A stretch of DNA of 5,319 nt from the NCBI GenBank assembly GCA_014879345.1, contig JACSSI010000403.1, positions 1 to 5,319 of the forward strand. Direction: 5' to 3'. Of the stretch, positions 1 through 5,280 are shown piece by piece; within the stretch, counting starts at the first letter, position 1, and each line of letters begins with the position of its first letter. The notes beneath the pieces were generated by a model. It saw nothing but the letters and a program-made list of their open reading frames with translations, was not told the origin of the DNA and did no database searches. This stretch comes from Anaerolineae bacterium. GTDB lineage: Bacteria; Chloroflexota; Anaerolineae; Promineifilales; Promineifilaceae. The translations under genes were made by a program, and so were the position numbers.

Positions 1-15
1 GGTGGGGAAATAAGG

Positions 16-45
16 TTAGCCAAAGGTCATGTGACTTTTGGCTAA
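16..45. repeat. Long imperfect dyad, possible weak terminator for the leftward operon
   Basis: Two 14-base arms (16-29 and 32-45) are inverted copies with a single G/A difference that still allows a G-U pair in RNA. Only two bases separate them, so a real hairpin would open several central pairs, leaving roughly an 11-pair stem. It lies about 100 bases beyond the stop codon of the leftward PAS kinase gene. Read leftward, the dyad is followed by a poor T-rich stretch (CCTTATTTCC), so it may terminate that transcript, but the tail is not typical of an intrinsic terminator. A protein-binding site, or a bidirectional terminator shared with a gene left of the window, are alternatives. Confidence 0.4.
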
Positions 46-55
46 GGGGTGCGAG

Positions 56-94
56 GTGGCAAGTGGCAAAGTGGCAAGTGGCAAGTGGCAAAGT
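56..94. repeat. Short tandem repeat, GTGGCAA(A) x5
   Basis: Five consecutive units of GTGGCAA or GTGGCAAA occur with unit lengths 7-8-7-7-8, followed by a GT that begins a sixth unit. The array is intergenic. The alternation of 7- and 8-base units would break any reading frame, so it is not coding. It resembles the heptanucleotide-type short tandem repeats known from several bacterial groups; copy number may vary between strains. Confidence 0.85.
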
Positions 95-123
95 AAAGAT
101 TCCTTGGGGAAGATTTAAAAGTA

Positions 124-145
124 TGCAACCCTGCAACCCTGCAAC
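124..145. repeat. Short tandem repeat, TGCAACCC x2.75
   Basis: Two full copies of the 8-base unit TGCAACCC and a partial third (TGCAAC) end two bases before the stop codon of the leftward kinase gene (148-150). In the transcript of that gene the repeat would be the first part of the 3' untranslated region. Its unit is unrelated to the GTGGCAA array about 30 bases away. Confidence 0.75.
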
Positions 146-147
146 TG

Positions 148-1743
148 TTAAACTGGCAGTCTAATAAAAAACGATGTACCGCTTTTCTCTGTGCTTTCTA
201 CGGTAATGGCTCCCTGATGGTATTCAACGATTTGTTTGCTGATGGCAAGGCCAAGACCGGTGCCGTGTTTGTCAGAATTCAGGGCGTTTTGACCACGGTA
301 GAAGCGGTCGAAGATGTGGGGTATGTCTTTTTCTGGGATGGGGGGGCCTTCGTTGTGGATGGTGATGGTGACGAAACGGCCGTTATCCCCCTCTGACAGC
401 TCACTGGAAATAGAAACTGTGCTGTTTGCTGGCGTGTAAGCCAGGGCATTACTCAGCAGGTTGGTGAAAACTTGAATCATGCGCTCTTTCATGAGCGGCA
501 CAGGGGGAACTTGTGGATTTGGTTCATGTTGAATGTGGATATTGGCCGCTGCTGCTTTGGCGTCATAGTTGATAATGACCTGGGCGATAATGGCATCAAG
601 AATGTAGGGTTCTTTCGGGAAATAGCCTGCTTCGCTTTCTAACCGAGATAAGGTGAGTAAATCTTCAATGAGATTGCCCAGACGTTTGGATTCTGTGGTT
701 AGAATTTGCATAAAACGATCTGCTTTTTCATCATCCTGGGTTTGCTCTAGCAGACCGAGATACAGTTGAATATTGGTGATGGGGGTACGCAGTTCATGGG
801 AAACGTTTGAGACGAAAATGCTTTTGAGCTTATCCAGTTCTTTGAGTTGTTGATTCGCTTCGGCTAATTCACTGGTGCGTTCTCGTACCCGTTTTTCCAG
901 GTCAGCTTCACGCTCTTTACGCGCAGTAATGTCTGTCATGGCGATGTAGATGCGGGCTGTTTCACTGCTGATTTGGTGCCAGGCAAGACGGAAATTGACG
1001 AAGCGCTGCGTGCCATCTTGCTGCTGAATCCAAAATTCCATTTCTGCGGGTACTTTGTGGGTTTTCATGCCCAGTTCAATGATTTGATTGATGACGAATT
1101 TTTCTTGCGGTGCAGCAAAGTCGAAAGCGGTCATCTGTTGGATTTGTTCAAAGGTGTAGCCCAAGATAGTGCAGGCAGGTTGGTTAATGAAGAGAAGCTT
1201 ATCCTTTTCCAGGATTAGCAGGCCATCGGAGGTGTTTTCTGCCAACCAGCGGAAACGATTTTCGCTTTCACGCAGAGCCTGTTCAGCTTTGCGCCGTTCG
1301 CTAATATTTCTTGCGACGATGACGGCGTATTTTTCGTTTTGGAAGGTGACTTTGCGGAAGCTGATTTCAACGGGTAGGGAACGGCCGTTTTTGGTGGTGA
1401 GTTCTGTGGTGATGATCGGCGGTTTATCAAAGTCTGGCAACTCGTCTGTGGAGAGTTTGTCTATTTCGATGACCAGGTTTTTCGGGGTGATGTCGTGGAT
1501 GCTGAGGGCTAAGATTTCTTCTTGCGTATAACCAAGTAACTGGCTGGCTGTTTTATTGGCGTCTATGAAACGGCCGTTTGAAATTTGTGCAAAAAAAACA
1601 GCATCATTACTCTGATTAAGAAGCGCTCTAAATCGTTCCAGATCATCCAAGCGCTGTTTTAGCTCTGGGTAATAGCTCTTTTTCAATGAACGTTCACCCA
1701 GGCCAATAATTTGCTCCCGTCTCTCTTCCCAATTATCTGACAA
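148..1743 (-). CDS. Soluble PAS-PAS sensor histidine kinase, ErcS-like context
   Basis: Predicted cytoplasmic sensor kinase of 531 residues that autophosphorylates on histidine. Counting from a TTG start at 1743, a charged N-terminal helix (1-37, containing GERSLKKSYYPEL) leads into PAS 1 (about 38-150) and PAS 2 (about 160-277). A coiled-coil linker follows (278-302), then a HisKA domain with the H-box SHELRTP (phospho-acceptor His316) and a HATPase_c domain. The ATPase domain has N-box NLLSNA (Asn432), an F-box near 473-484 and a G2 box GTGLGLAIS (494-502). The G1 box reads NEGPPI instead of DxGxG, a variant seen in other active HisKA kinases. No membrane segment or receiver domain is present. 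The TTG lies one base after the stop codon of the upstream Fe-ADH gene, with GAAGAGG 9 bases before it, suggesting translational coupling. An ATG at 1896 is also in frame, but the 51 residues it would add are antiregister reading of the end of the Fe-ADH gene and look unlike protein. No cognate regulator adjoins it. Confidence 0.9.
   Translation of the reverse strand: MSDNWEERREQIIGLGERSLKKSYYPELKQRLDDLERFRALLNQSNDAVFFAQISNGRFIDANKTASQLLGYTQEEILALSIHDITPKNLVIEIDKLSTDELPDFDKPPIITTELTTKNGRSLPVEISFRKVTFQNEKYAVIVARNISERRKAEQALRESENRFRWLAENTSDGLLILEKDKLLFINQPACTILGYTFEQIQQMTAFDFAAPQEKFVINQIIELGMKTHKVPAEMEFWIQQQDGTQRFVNFRLAWHQISSETARIYIAMTDITARKEREADLEKRVRERTSELAEANQQLKELDKLKSIFVSNVSHELRTPITNIQLYLGLLEQTQDDEKADRFMQILTTESKRLGNLIEDLLTLSRLESEAGYFPKEPYILDAIIAQVIINYDAKAAAANIHIQHEPNPQVPPVPLMKERMIQVFTNLLSNALAYTPANSTVSISSELSEGDNGRFVTITIHNEGPPIPEKDIPHIFDRFYRGQNALNSDKHGTGLGLAISKQIVEYHQGAITVESTEKSGTSFFIRLPV
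375..384. repeat. AACGGCCGTT palindrome, copy 1
   Basis: Perfect copy inside the ATPase domain of the PAS kinase gene, read as Asn-Gly-Arg just before the G1 box. Confidence 0.9.
1380..1389. repeat. AACGGCCGTT palindrome, copy 2
   Basis: Perfect copy in PAS 1 of the PAS kinase gene, read as Asn-Gly-Arg in KNGRSLP. Confidence 0.9.
1569..1578. repeat. AACGGCCGTT palindrome, copy 3
   Basis: Perfect copy at the start of PAS 1 of the PAS kinase gene, read as Asn-Gly-Arg in SNGRFID. Confidence 0.9.
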
Positions 1744-1744
1744 G

Positions 1745-2902
1745 CTAAAGAGCCTCTTCGTAGATGACTTCAATATCCCGGCGATTGGGGCGGCGGGGGT
1801 TGGTAACGATGCAGGCGTCGGCGAGTGCATTTTTTGCCAATTGAGGGATGTCCGAGCGGCTGACACCCATCTGGCTGAGGGTGTGATACACGCCAACTTC
1901 TTCGCGTAGTTGATTAATTTCGGTGATAACGGCCGTTTTCTGCTGCTTTGCCGTCATACCCTGTAAATGGAGGCCAAGGGCGTCACCAATATGGGCAAAC
2001 CGTTCTGGCGCGGCCGTGTGATTAAACGCCACCACATGTTGCAGCAAAACCGCATTACACTGCCCATGTGGCAAATCCAACAAGCCACCCAAACTATGTG
2101 CCATCGCGTGAACCGCACCCAAACTGGCATTAGAAAACGCCAACCCCGCTTCCAAACTAGCCAACATCAACTTTCCGCGAGCCTCAACATCATCAAGGTC
2201 AATAATACAGTCGAGCAAATGTCCTTTAACCAGGCGAATCGCCTCCAACGCCTGTAAATCAGTCACTGAAGATTGCGCGTTTGAAACATACGCTTCAATT
2301 GCATGAACCAGCGCGTCAATACCCGTACAGGCCGTCAGAAAGGGATCCATCGTCGTCAAAGTGAGGGGGTCAATAAGAGCCACATCTGGCACCACCGCCT
2401 TGCTGACAATGGCGATTTTGATGAGAGCCTGTCGGTTGCTGATAATGGCAAATTGGGAGACTTCAGCTCCAGTGCCACCTGTGGTGGGGATGCAAATCAA
2501 AGGTGGCATTGGCGATGCCACCTGGTCAATCCCTTCAAACTGTAAGATATGTTCTTTATTTGTAGAGACGATGCCAATCCCTTTCGCGCAATCCATCGGG
2601 CTGCCACCGCCAACAGCCACAATGACATCACAGCTGTGGCGCTGATAACAGTCAACACCGGCCATCACTTCTTCGGCTCTAGGATTAGGTGAAACCTGGC
2701 TGAAAATGGTGTAGGGGATATGAGATGCAGCCAAACTGGCGGTGACATCGGCCGTCCAACCTGCGGCGATAACGCCGGGGTCTGTCACTACGAGCGCCAT
2801 ACGTGCGCCAAAATTTCGGGCATATTGACCAGTAAGATTTCTGGCATCAACGCCAAATATAAACTCTGGTGCTACGAATTTACGTAATTCCAAACTTTTC
2901 AC
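1745..2902 (-). CDS. ercA: ErcA-like iron-containing alcohol dehydrogenase family protein
   Basis: Group III Fe-dependent alcohol dehydrogenase fold, 385 residues, the normal family length, cytoplasmic. The N-terminal nucleotide-binding half carries GGGSPMD (98-104) and PTTGGTGAE (139-147). The helical C-terminal half keeps all four expected metal ligands: Asp196 and His200 (in IDALVHAIEA), His265 (in LGAVHAMAHS) and His279 (in LPHG). The N-terminus (LRKFVAPEFIFG), the VSQFAII stretch after the PTTGG motif, and the C-terminus (RRDIEVIYEEAL) match my memory of ErcA, the Fe-ADH-like protein of the Pseudomonas ethanol-oxidation regulatory network, better than FucO or AdhB. The adjoining PAS kinase supports that. 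Intact ligands mean catalysis (alcohol/aldehyde interconversion with NAD(P)) is possible, but the known role of ErcA is regulatory. The start is GTG with AAGAGA 6 bases upstream. It is the first gene of the leftward pair. The alternative is a plain catabolic Fe-ADH. Confidence 0.93.
   Translation of the reverse strand: MKSLELRKFVAPEFIFGVDARNLTGQYARNFGARMALVVTDPGVIAAGWTADVTASLAASHIPYTIFSQVSPNPRAEEVMAGVDCYQRHSCDVIVAVGGGSPMDCAKGIGIVSTNKEHILQFEGIDQVASPMPPLICIPTTGGTGAEVSQFAIISNRQALIKIAIVSKAVVPDVALIDPLTLTTMDPFLTACTGIDALVHAIEAYVSNAQSSVTDLQALEAIRLVKGHLLDCIIDLDDVEARGKLMLASLEAGLAFSNASLGAVHAMAHSLGGLLDLPHGQCNAVLLQHVVAFNHTAAPERFAHIGDALGLHLQGMTAKQQKTAVITEINQLREEVGVYHTLSQMGVSRSDIPQLAKNALADACIVTNPRRPNRRDIEVIYEEAL
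1753..1759 (-). promoter_or_regulatory. Ribosome binding site deciding the PAS kinase start
   Basis: GAAGAGG (minus strand) lies inside the last codons of the Fe-ADH gene, 9 bases before TTG 1743-1741. The Fe-ADH stop TAG (1747-1745) sits between this site and the TTG, the usual geometry for ribosomes that terminate and restart. No in-frame ATG exists until well inside the PAS 2 domain. A second TTG at 1686 is possible but would remove the conserved-looking N-terminal helix. Confidence 0.55.
1928..1937. repeat. AACGGCCGTT palindrome, copy 4
   Basis: Perfect copy in the C-terminal half of the Fe-ADH gene, read in another register as Thr-Ala-Val (KTAVITEI). Shorter CGGCCGT cores also occur in this gene at 2011-2017 and 2749-2755. 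Confidence 0.9.
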
Positions 2903-2908
2903 AATACG

Positions 2909-2914
2909 TCTCTT
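2909..2914 (-). promoter_or_regulatory. Ribosome binding site for the GTG start of the Fe-ADH gene
   Basis: AAGAGA on the minus strand lies 6 bases before the GTG at 2902-2900. It is a weak match to the consensus, but no ATG offers a better start and the reading from this GTG gives the standard Fe-ADH N-terminus. Confidence 0.45.
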
Positions 2915-3213
2915 TTTTATAACAACGGCTTAATTTTTATGAAGCTCCTGAACGTATTCATCATATCAGGTGAATCATAAATTGGTCAATCGGTCATGTT
3001 ACGGATATGCATTCCCCTTACAAAAAGAGTAGCCGTTCAGCCATCTGCTGTTTCATTTTGGGGAGAAAACCAGCCATGTTGCAATGACCTTCAATAGTCT
3101 TCAGCGTGACTGAATGCTTACCAAACGCAAAGCCATTACATAAAATTATTGGTTTTTTTGGATAATACCTGCTGGGTTTGATGGGGCTTGGATAGCCGGA
3201 AGTCATGGTGTTA

Positions 3214-3230
3214 CGATAGAATTTCTATCG
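3214..3230. promoter_or_regulatory. Perfect inverted repeat, candidate operator of the kinase/regulator operon
   Basis: CGATAGAA-T-TTCTATCG is a perfect 8+1+8 dyad. Allowing one mismatch, it extends to 11-base arms (3211-3233). It ends about 80 bases before the membrane kinase start codon, where an activator of the rightward operon would bind. A dyad with a short centre suits a dimeric helix-turn-helix regulator, possibly the LuxR-type regulator encoded by the same operon (autoregulation). There is no T-run to make it a terminator. Which protein binds is inference. Confidence 0.55.
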
Positions 3231-3300
3231 AAAGGCATATTTTCCTAATTTTGCGGCTGTGTTACTCTGAAGGCAATGGGACTTTAGATTAAAACTATGT

Positions 3301-3305
3301 GGAAG
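3301..3305 (+). promoter_or_regulatory. Ribosome binding site of the membrane kinase
   Basis: GGAAG lies 4 bases before the ATG at 3310. The spacing is slightly short and the match moderate, but the ATG is the first in the frame and gives a full set of membrane segments. Confidence 0.45.
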
Positions 3306-3309
3306 CGTT

Positions 3310-4566
3310 ATGGTTAATGAACGATTAAGAAAACTGCTGCCTCCCCGCTCCTTTCGCTTTGTTTTCTCCTTGATGTATTTAGGTGTTATTTCGACTGTCG
3401 TGTATTTCAGCCTGATTAGCCGCTGCCAAATGCAATTTGTTTCTGTTGAAACAGGGATGCTGTTCATTGTATTTTTGACGTTAGCTGGCCTGGAGCAGTG
3501 GGAACGGTCACGGTATGACGGCGTTGTCCCCTTGCGCCCGGCTGTGATGCTGCTGTTGATGCGCATGGCATTGGTTCAGGCTGTGGTGGTGGTGGATTGT
3601 TCTGGTTATGCGGCGTTTCTTTATCCATTGATTCCTTTTAGTGCTTATTTTTCTCTGGGTTCACGTGTTAGTAATGCGGTTACGCTTGGGTATGTGGGGT
3701 GGTATTTCTGGCAGTATCGGCCCTTGGCTGTTTCGGGGGCGGGCAGTCTGTTTGACTTGATGATTTTTGCGGTGCTGATGCTGTTTATGTTGGTGCTGGC
3801 ACGGGTGATTGATAGTGATGAACACAATCAGCGAAATTTAGAGCTGCTGTTGGCGGATTTGGAAGCGTCGAATGTGAAGCTGCAATTGTATGCGGAGCAG
3901 GTGGCTGAACTGGCAGCAACGGAAGAACGCAACCGGTTGGCGCGGGATATTCATGATTCGCTGGGACACCGTTTGACGATTGTAAATATCCAGTTGGAGA
4001 AGGCGTTGGCGTATAAGGAGCGAAACCCGGATGAAGCGGAGCAGGCGTTGTTGGATGCGAAGCAGGCGGCATCGGGTGCGCTGCGGGATGTGCGCCGGTC
4101 GGTGAGTACGCTGCGGGAGGCTGATGATGGTTTTTCGCTGCGCAGTGCCTTGGTTGAACTGGTGGAAGGGCTGCGTAACGGCCGTTTCTCTATCAATTTT
4201 GAGTTCAGCGGCCAAGAAGACAGTTATTCTCGTCCGGTGCTGATGGCGCTGTACCGGTCAGCCCAGGAGGGTCTGACCAATATTCAAAAACATGCCCAGG
4301 CAACGGCCGTTAAGCTGACTGTTTACCTGGAAGAAGCAGAAGGAAAGCTGATTTTGCAAGATAATGGCCGGGGGTTTGATGCCACAACCCTTGATGAATT
4401 AGCCATAGACCAATATCATAGCTTTGGTTTACAAGGGATTCAGGAACGGTTAGAACTGGTTCGCGGACAAATGCAGGTGATCAGCCGACCCGGGCAAGGC
4501 ACGATTTTGCAAATTACGGTGCCGAAGAATGCAACGGTTTTGAGAAGGATAAATGATGAAGGGTGA
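3310..4566 (+). CDS. Membrane-bound NarL/DesK-type sensor histidine kinase (HisKA_3)
   Basis: Sensor kinase of 418 residues that would phosphorylate the response regulator encoded next to it. The N-terminal half is hydrophobic, with about six candidate membrane helices (roughly 17-37, 47-62, 76-96, 98-116, 119-139, 147-167) and no extracytoplasmic sensor domain, an arrangement typical of DesK-like intramembrane sensors. A coiled coil (171-205) leads to the HisKA_3 dimerisation domain with ERNRLARDIHDSLGH, phospho-acceptor His215. The HATPase_c domain has an N-box with Glu320, Asn324 and His328 (QEGLTNIQKHAQA), a G1 box DNGRGFD (351-357) and a final GLQGIQERL motif (373-381) characteristic of this subfamily. 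All catalytic elements look intact. The last 14 bases overlap the regulator gene, so the two are co-translated. The signal could be membrane state, cell-envelope stress, redox or a small molecule; the sequence does not say which. Confidence 0.95.
   Translation: MVNERLRKLLPPRSFRFVFSLMYLGVISTVVYFSLISRCQMQFVSVETGMLFIVFLTLAGLEQWERSRYDGVVPLRPAVMLLLMRMALVQAVVVVDCSGYAAFLYPLIPFSAYFSLGSRVSNAVTLGYVGWYFWQYRPLAVSGAGSLFDLMIFAVLMLFMLVLARVIDSDEHNQRNLELLLADLEASNVKLQLYAEQVAELAATEERNRLARDIHDSLGHRLTIVNIQLEKALAYKERNPDEAEQALLDAKQAASGALRDVRRSVSTLREADDGFSLRSALVELVEGLRNGRFSINFEFSGQEDSYSRPVLMALYRSAQEGLTNIQKHAQATAVKLTVYLEEAEGKLILQDNGRGFDATTLDELAIDQYHSFGLQGIQERLELVRGQMQVISRPGQGTILQITVPKNATVLRRINDEG
4177..4186. repeat. 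AACGGCCGTT palindrome, copy 5
   Basis: Perfect copy in the membrane kinase gene between the HisKA_3 and ATPase domains, read as Asn-Gly-Arg (LRNGRFS). Confidence 0.9.
4302..4311. repeat. AACGGCCGTT palindrome, copy 6
   Basis: Perfect copy just after the N-box of the membrane kinase gene, read as Thr-Ala-Val (QATAVKL). It is only 125 bases from copy 5. Confidence 0.9.
4542..4548 (+). promoter_or_regulatory. Ribosome binding site of the response regulator
   Basis: GAGAAGG lies inside the end of the kinase gene. It is 4 bases before the ATG at 4553 and 7 bases before a second in-frame ATG at 4556. The latter spacing is the more usual, so the true protein may lack the first methionine. Confidence 0.6.
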
Positions 4567-5248
4567 TGTGTCTGTGTTGATTGTGGATGATCAGCGGCTG
4601 ATTCGTGAAGGGATTTCCTCGCTGCTGGCGCTTCAGGATGGGGTGATTGTGGTGGGAACGGCCGTTAACGGACAAGAAGCCATCACCAAAGCTGAAAGAT
4701 TGCAGCCAAACGTGGTTTTGATGGATGTGCGCATGCCCGTCATGGATGGCATCACAGCCACAGTGCAGATCAAACAACTATTGCCCGATTCAGAAGTGAT
4801 CATGCTCACCACCTTTGACGATGACGAGTACATCATCAAATCGCTGCAAGCTGGAGCCAGCGGTTATTTGCTCAAAGACATTCCGGCCGCCGATTTGGCG
4901 CAGGCTATCAAATTAGCCCATGCCGGCATTTATCAGCTTGATACCGCAGTCGCAGGGAAACTGGTGGGCGCGTTGAGCAAACAAAAAATGAAAACAGCAC
5001 CCTTGCCAGAAACGGCTCGTGCTGAACCTGCCGAAGTGGCCGATTCCCTGGCAGCGCACGATTTAACCGAGCGGGAACTGGAAGTGCTGCATCTTATTGC
5101 TACGGGCGCGACCAACCGGGAAATCGCCGATAAGCTGGTTGTAAGCGAGGGCACAGTTAAGAACCACGTCTCCAGTATTTTGAGCCGCCTGGGTCTGCGC
5201 GACCGTACACAGGCGGCTTTGTACGCCCATCAGCATAATCTCATTTAG
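4553..5248 (+). CDS. NarL/FixJ-family response regulator (REC + LuxR-type HTH)
   Basis: DNA-binding response regulator of 231 residues, the usual size for the family. The receiver domain (about 6-125) has the acidic pair Asp12-Asp13, phospho-acceptor Asp58 in VLMDVRMPVMDG, switch threonine at 86-87 (LTTFDDDEY) and Lys108 in YLLKD. After an alanine/proline-rich linker (about 143-168) comes a LuxR-type helix-turn-helix (about 170-228) with LTERELEVL, then NREIADKL, and the recognition-helix segment VSEGTVKNHVSSIL. All phosphorylation residues are present, so it should be a phosphorylation-switched transcription factor acting as a dimer. It overlaps the upstream HisKA_3 kinase by 14 bases, the standard cognate pairing. 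Its targets are unknown; the inverted repeat at 3214-3230 is a candidate, as is the divergent Fe-ADH/PAS kinase pair. The closest style is LiaR/VraR/DegU-like, but the name cannot be fixed. Confidence 0.96.
   Translation: MMKGDVSVLIVDDQRLIREGISSLLALQDGVIVVGTAVNGQEAITKAERLQPNVVLMDVRMPVMDGITATVQIKQLLPDSEVIMLTTFDDDEYIIKSLQAGASGYLLKDIPAADLAQAIKLAHAGIYQLDTAVAGKLVGALSKQKMKTAPLPETARAEPAEVADSLAAHDLTERELEVLHLIATGATNREIADKLVVSEGTVKNHVSSILSRLGLRDRTQAALYAHQHNLI
4657..4666. repeat. AACGGCCGTT palindrome, copy 7
   Basis: Perfect copy in the receiver domain of the regulator gene, read as Thr-Ala-Val (VGTAVNGQ). Confidence 0.9.
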
Positions 5249-5252
5249 ACCA

Positions 5253-5280
5253 GACCTGACAGATACTACGTTGTCAGATC
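5253..5280 (+). terminator. Possible weak terminator after the response regulator
   Basis: The arms CTGACA (5256-5261) and TGTCAG (5272-5277) pair perfectly across a 10-base loop. One mismatch and two further outer pairs extend the stem to 5253-5280. It begins 5 bases after the regulator stop codon. The following bases (AATAAATTTT) are AT-rich but lack a clean U-run, so termination may be weak or need Rho. Confidence 0.4.

Larger units (their letters stand above)
2903..3309. other. Divergent intergenic region, 407 bases
   Basis: This region must hold the promoters of both gene pairs. Its left third is AT-rich. Items visible are two GGTCA direct repeats with an 8-base period (2984-2988 and 2992-2996), ATTCA/TGAAT arms at 2956-2960 and 2971-2975, a T7 run at 3153-3159, and a perfect inverted repeat at 3214-3230 described separately. 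A TATAAA-like hexamer (2916-2921, minus) is too close to the Fe-ADH start to be a normal -10. No convincing -35/-10 pair was found for either direction. A 62-codon open frame (3018-3206, minus) lacks a ribosome binding site and I do not recognise its product. No tRNA or known riboswitch was recognised. Confidence 0.7.

Noticed and set aside
333..355. Degenerate G1 box (NEGPPI) in the PAS kinase as a sign of an inactive pseudokinase
   Set aside because: Asn in place of Asp with GPPI is a known variant in active HisKA kinases, and the H, N, F and G2 boxes are all intact.
973..1531. Overlapping plus-strand open frames across the PAS kinase gene
   Set aside because: They lie antisense to recognisable PAS and kinase domains, and their products have no recognisable features.
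1744..1896. Longer N-terminus of the PAS kinase starting at ATG 1896
   Set aside because: It would overlap the end of the Fe-ADH gene by about 150 bases, and the extra residues (rich in Pro, Ala, Ser, Thr) are the shadow of the Fe-ADH coding sequence.
2916..2944. TTCATA/TATAAA promoter-like pair upstream of the Fe-ADH
   Set aside because: The -10-like element ends 13 bases from the GTG, so transcription would begin inside the ribosome binding site.
2920..2964. 14-codon leader peptide frame upstream of the Fe-ADH (minus strand)
   Set aside because: No ribosome binding site, no run of regulatory codons and no associated terminator hairpin; such short frames are common by chance.
3132..3159. 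CCA...TGG dyad followed by T7, rightward terminator-like
   Set aside because: The stem is only three pairs plus a mismatch, and no rightward gene precedes it in the intergenic region.
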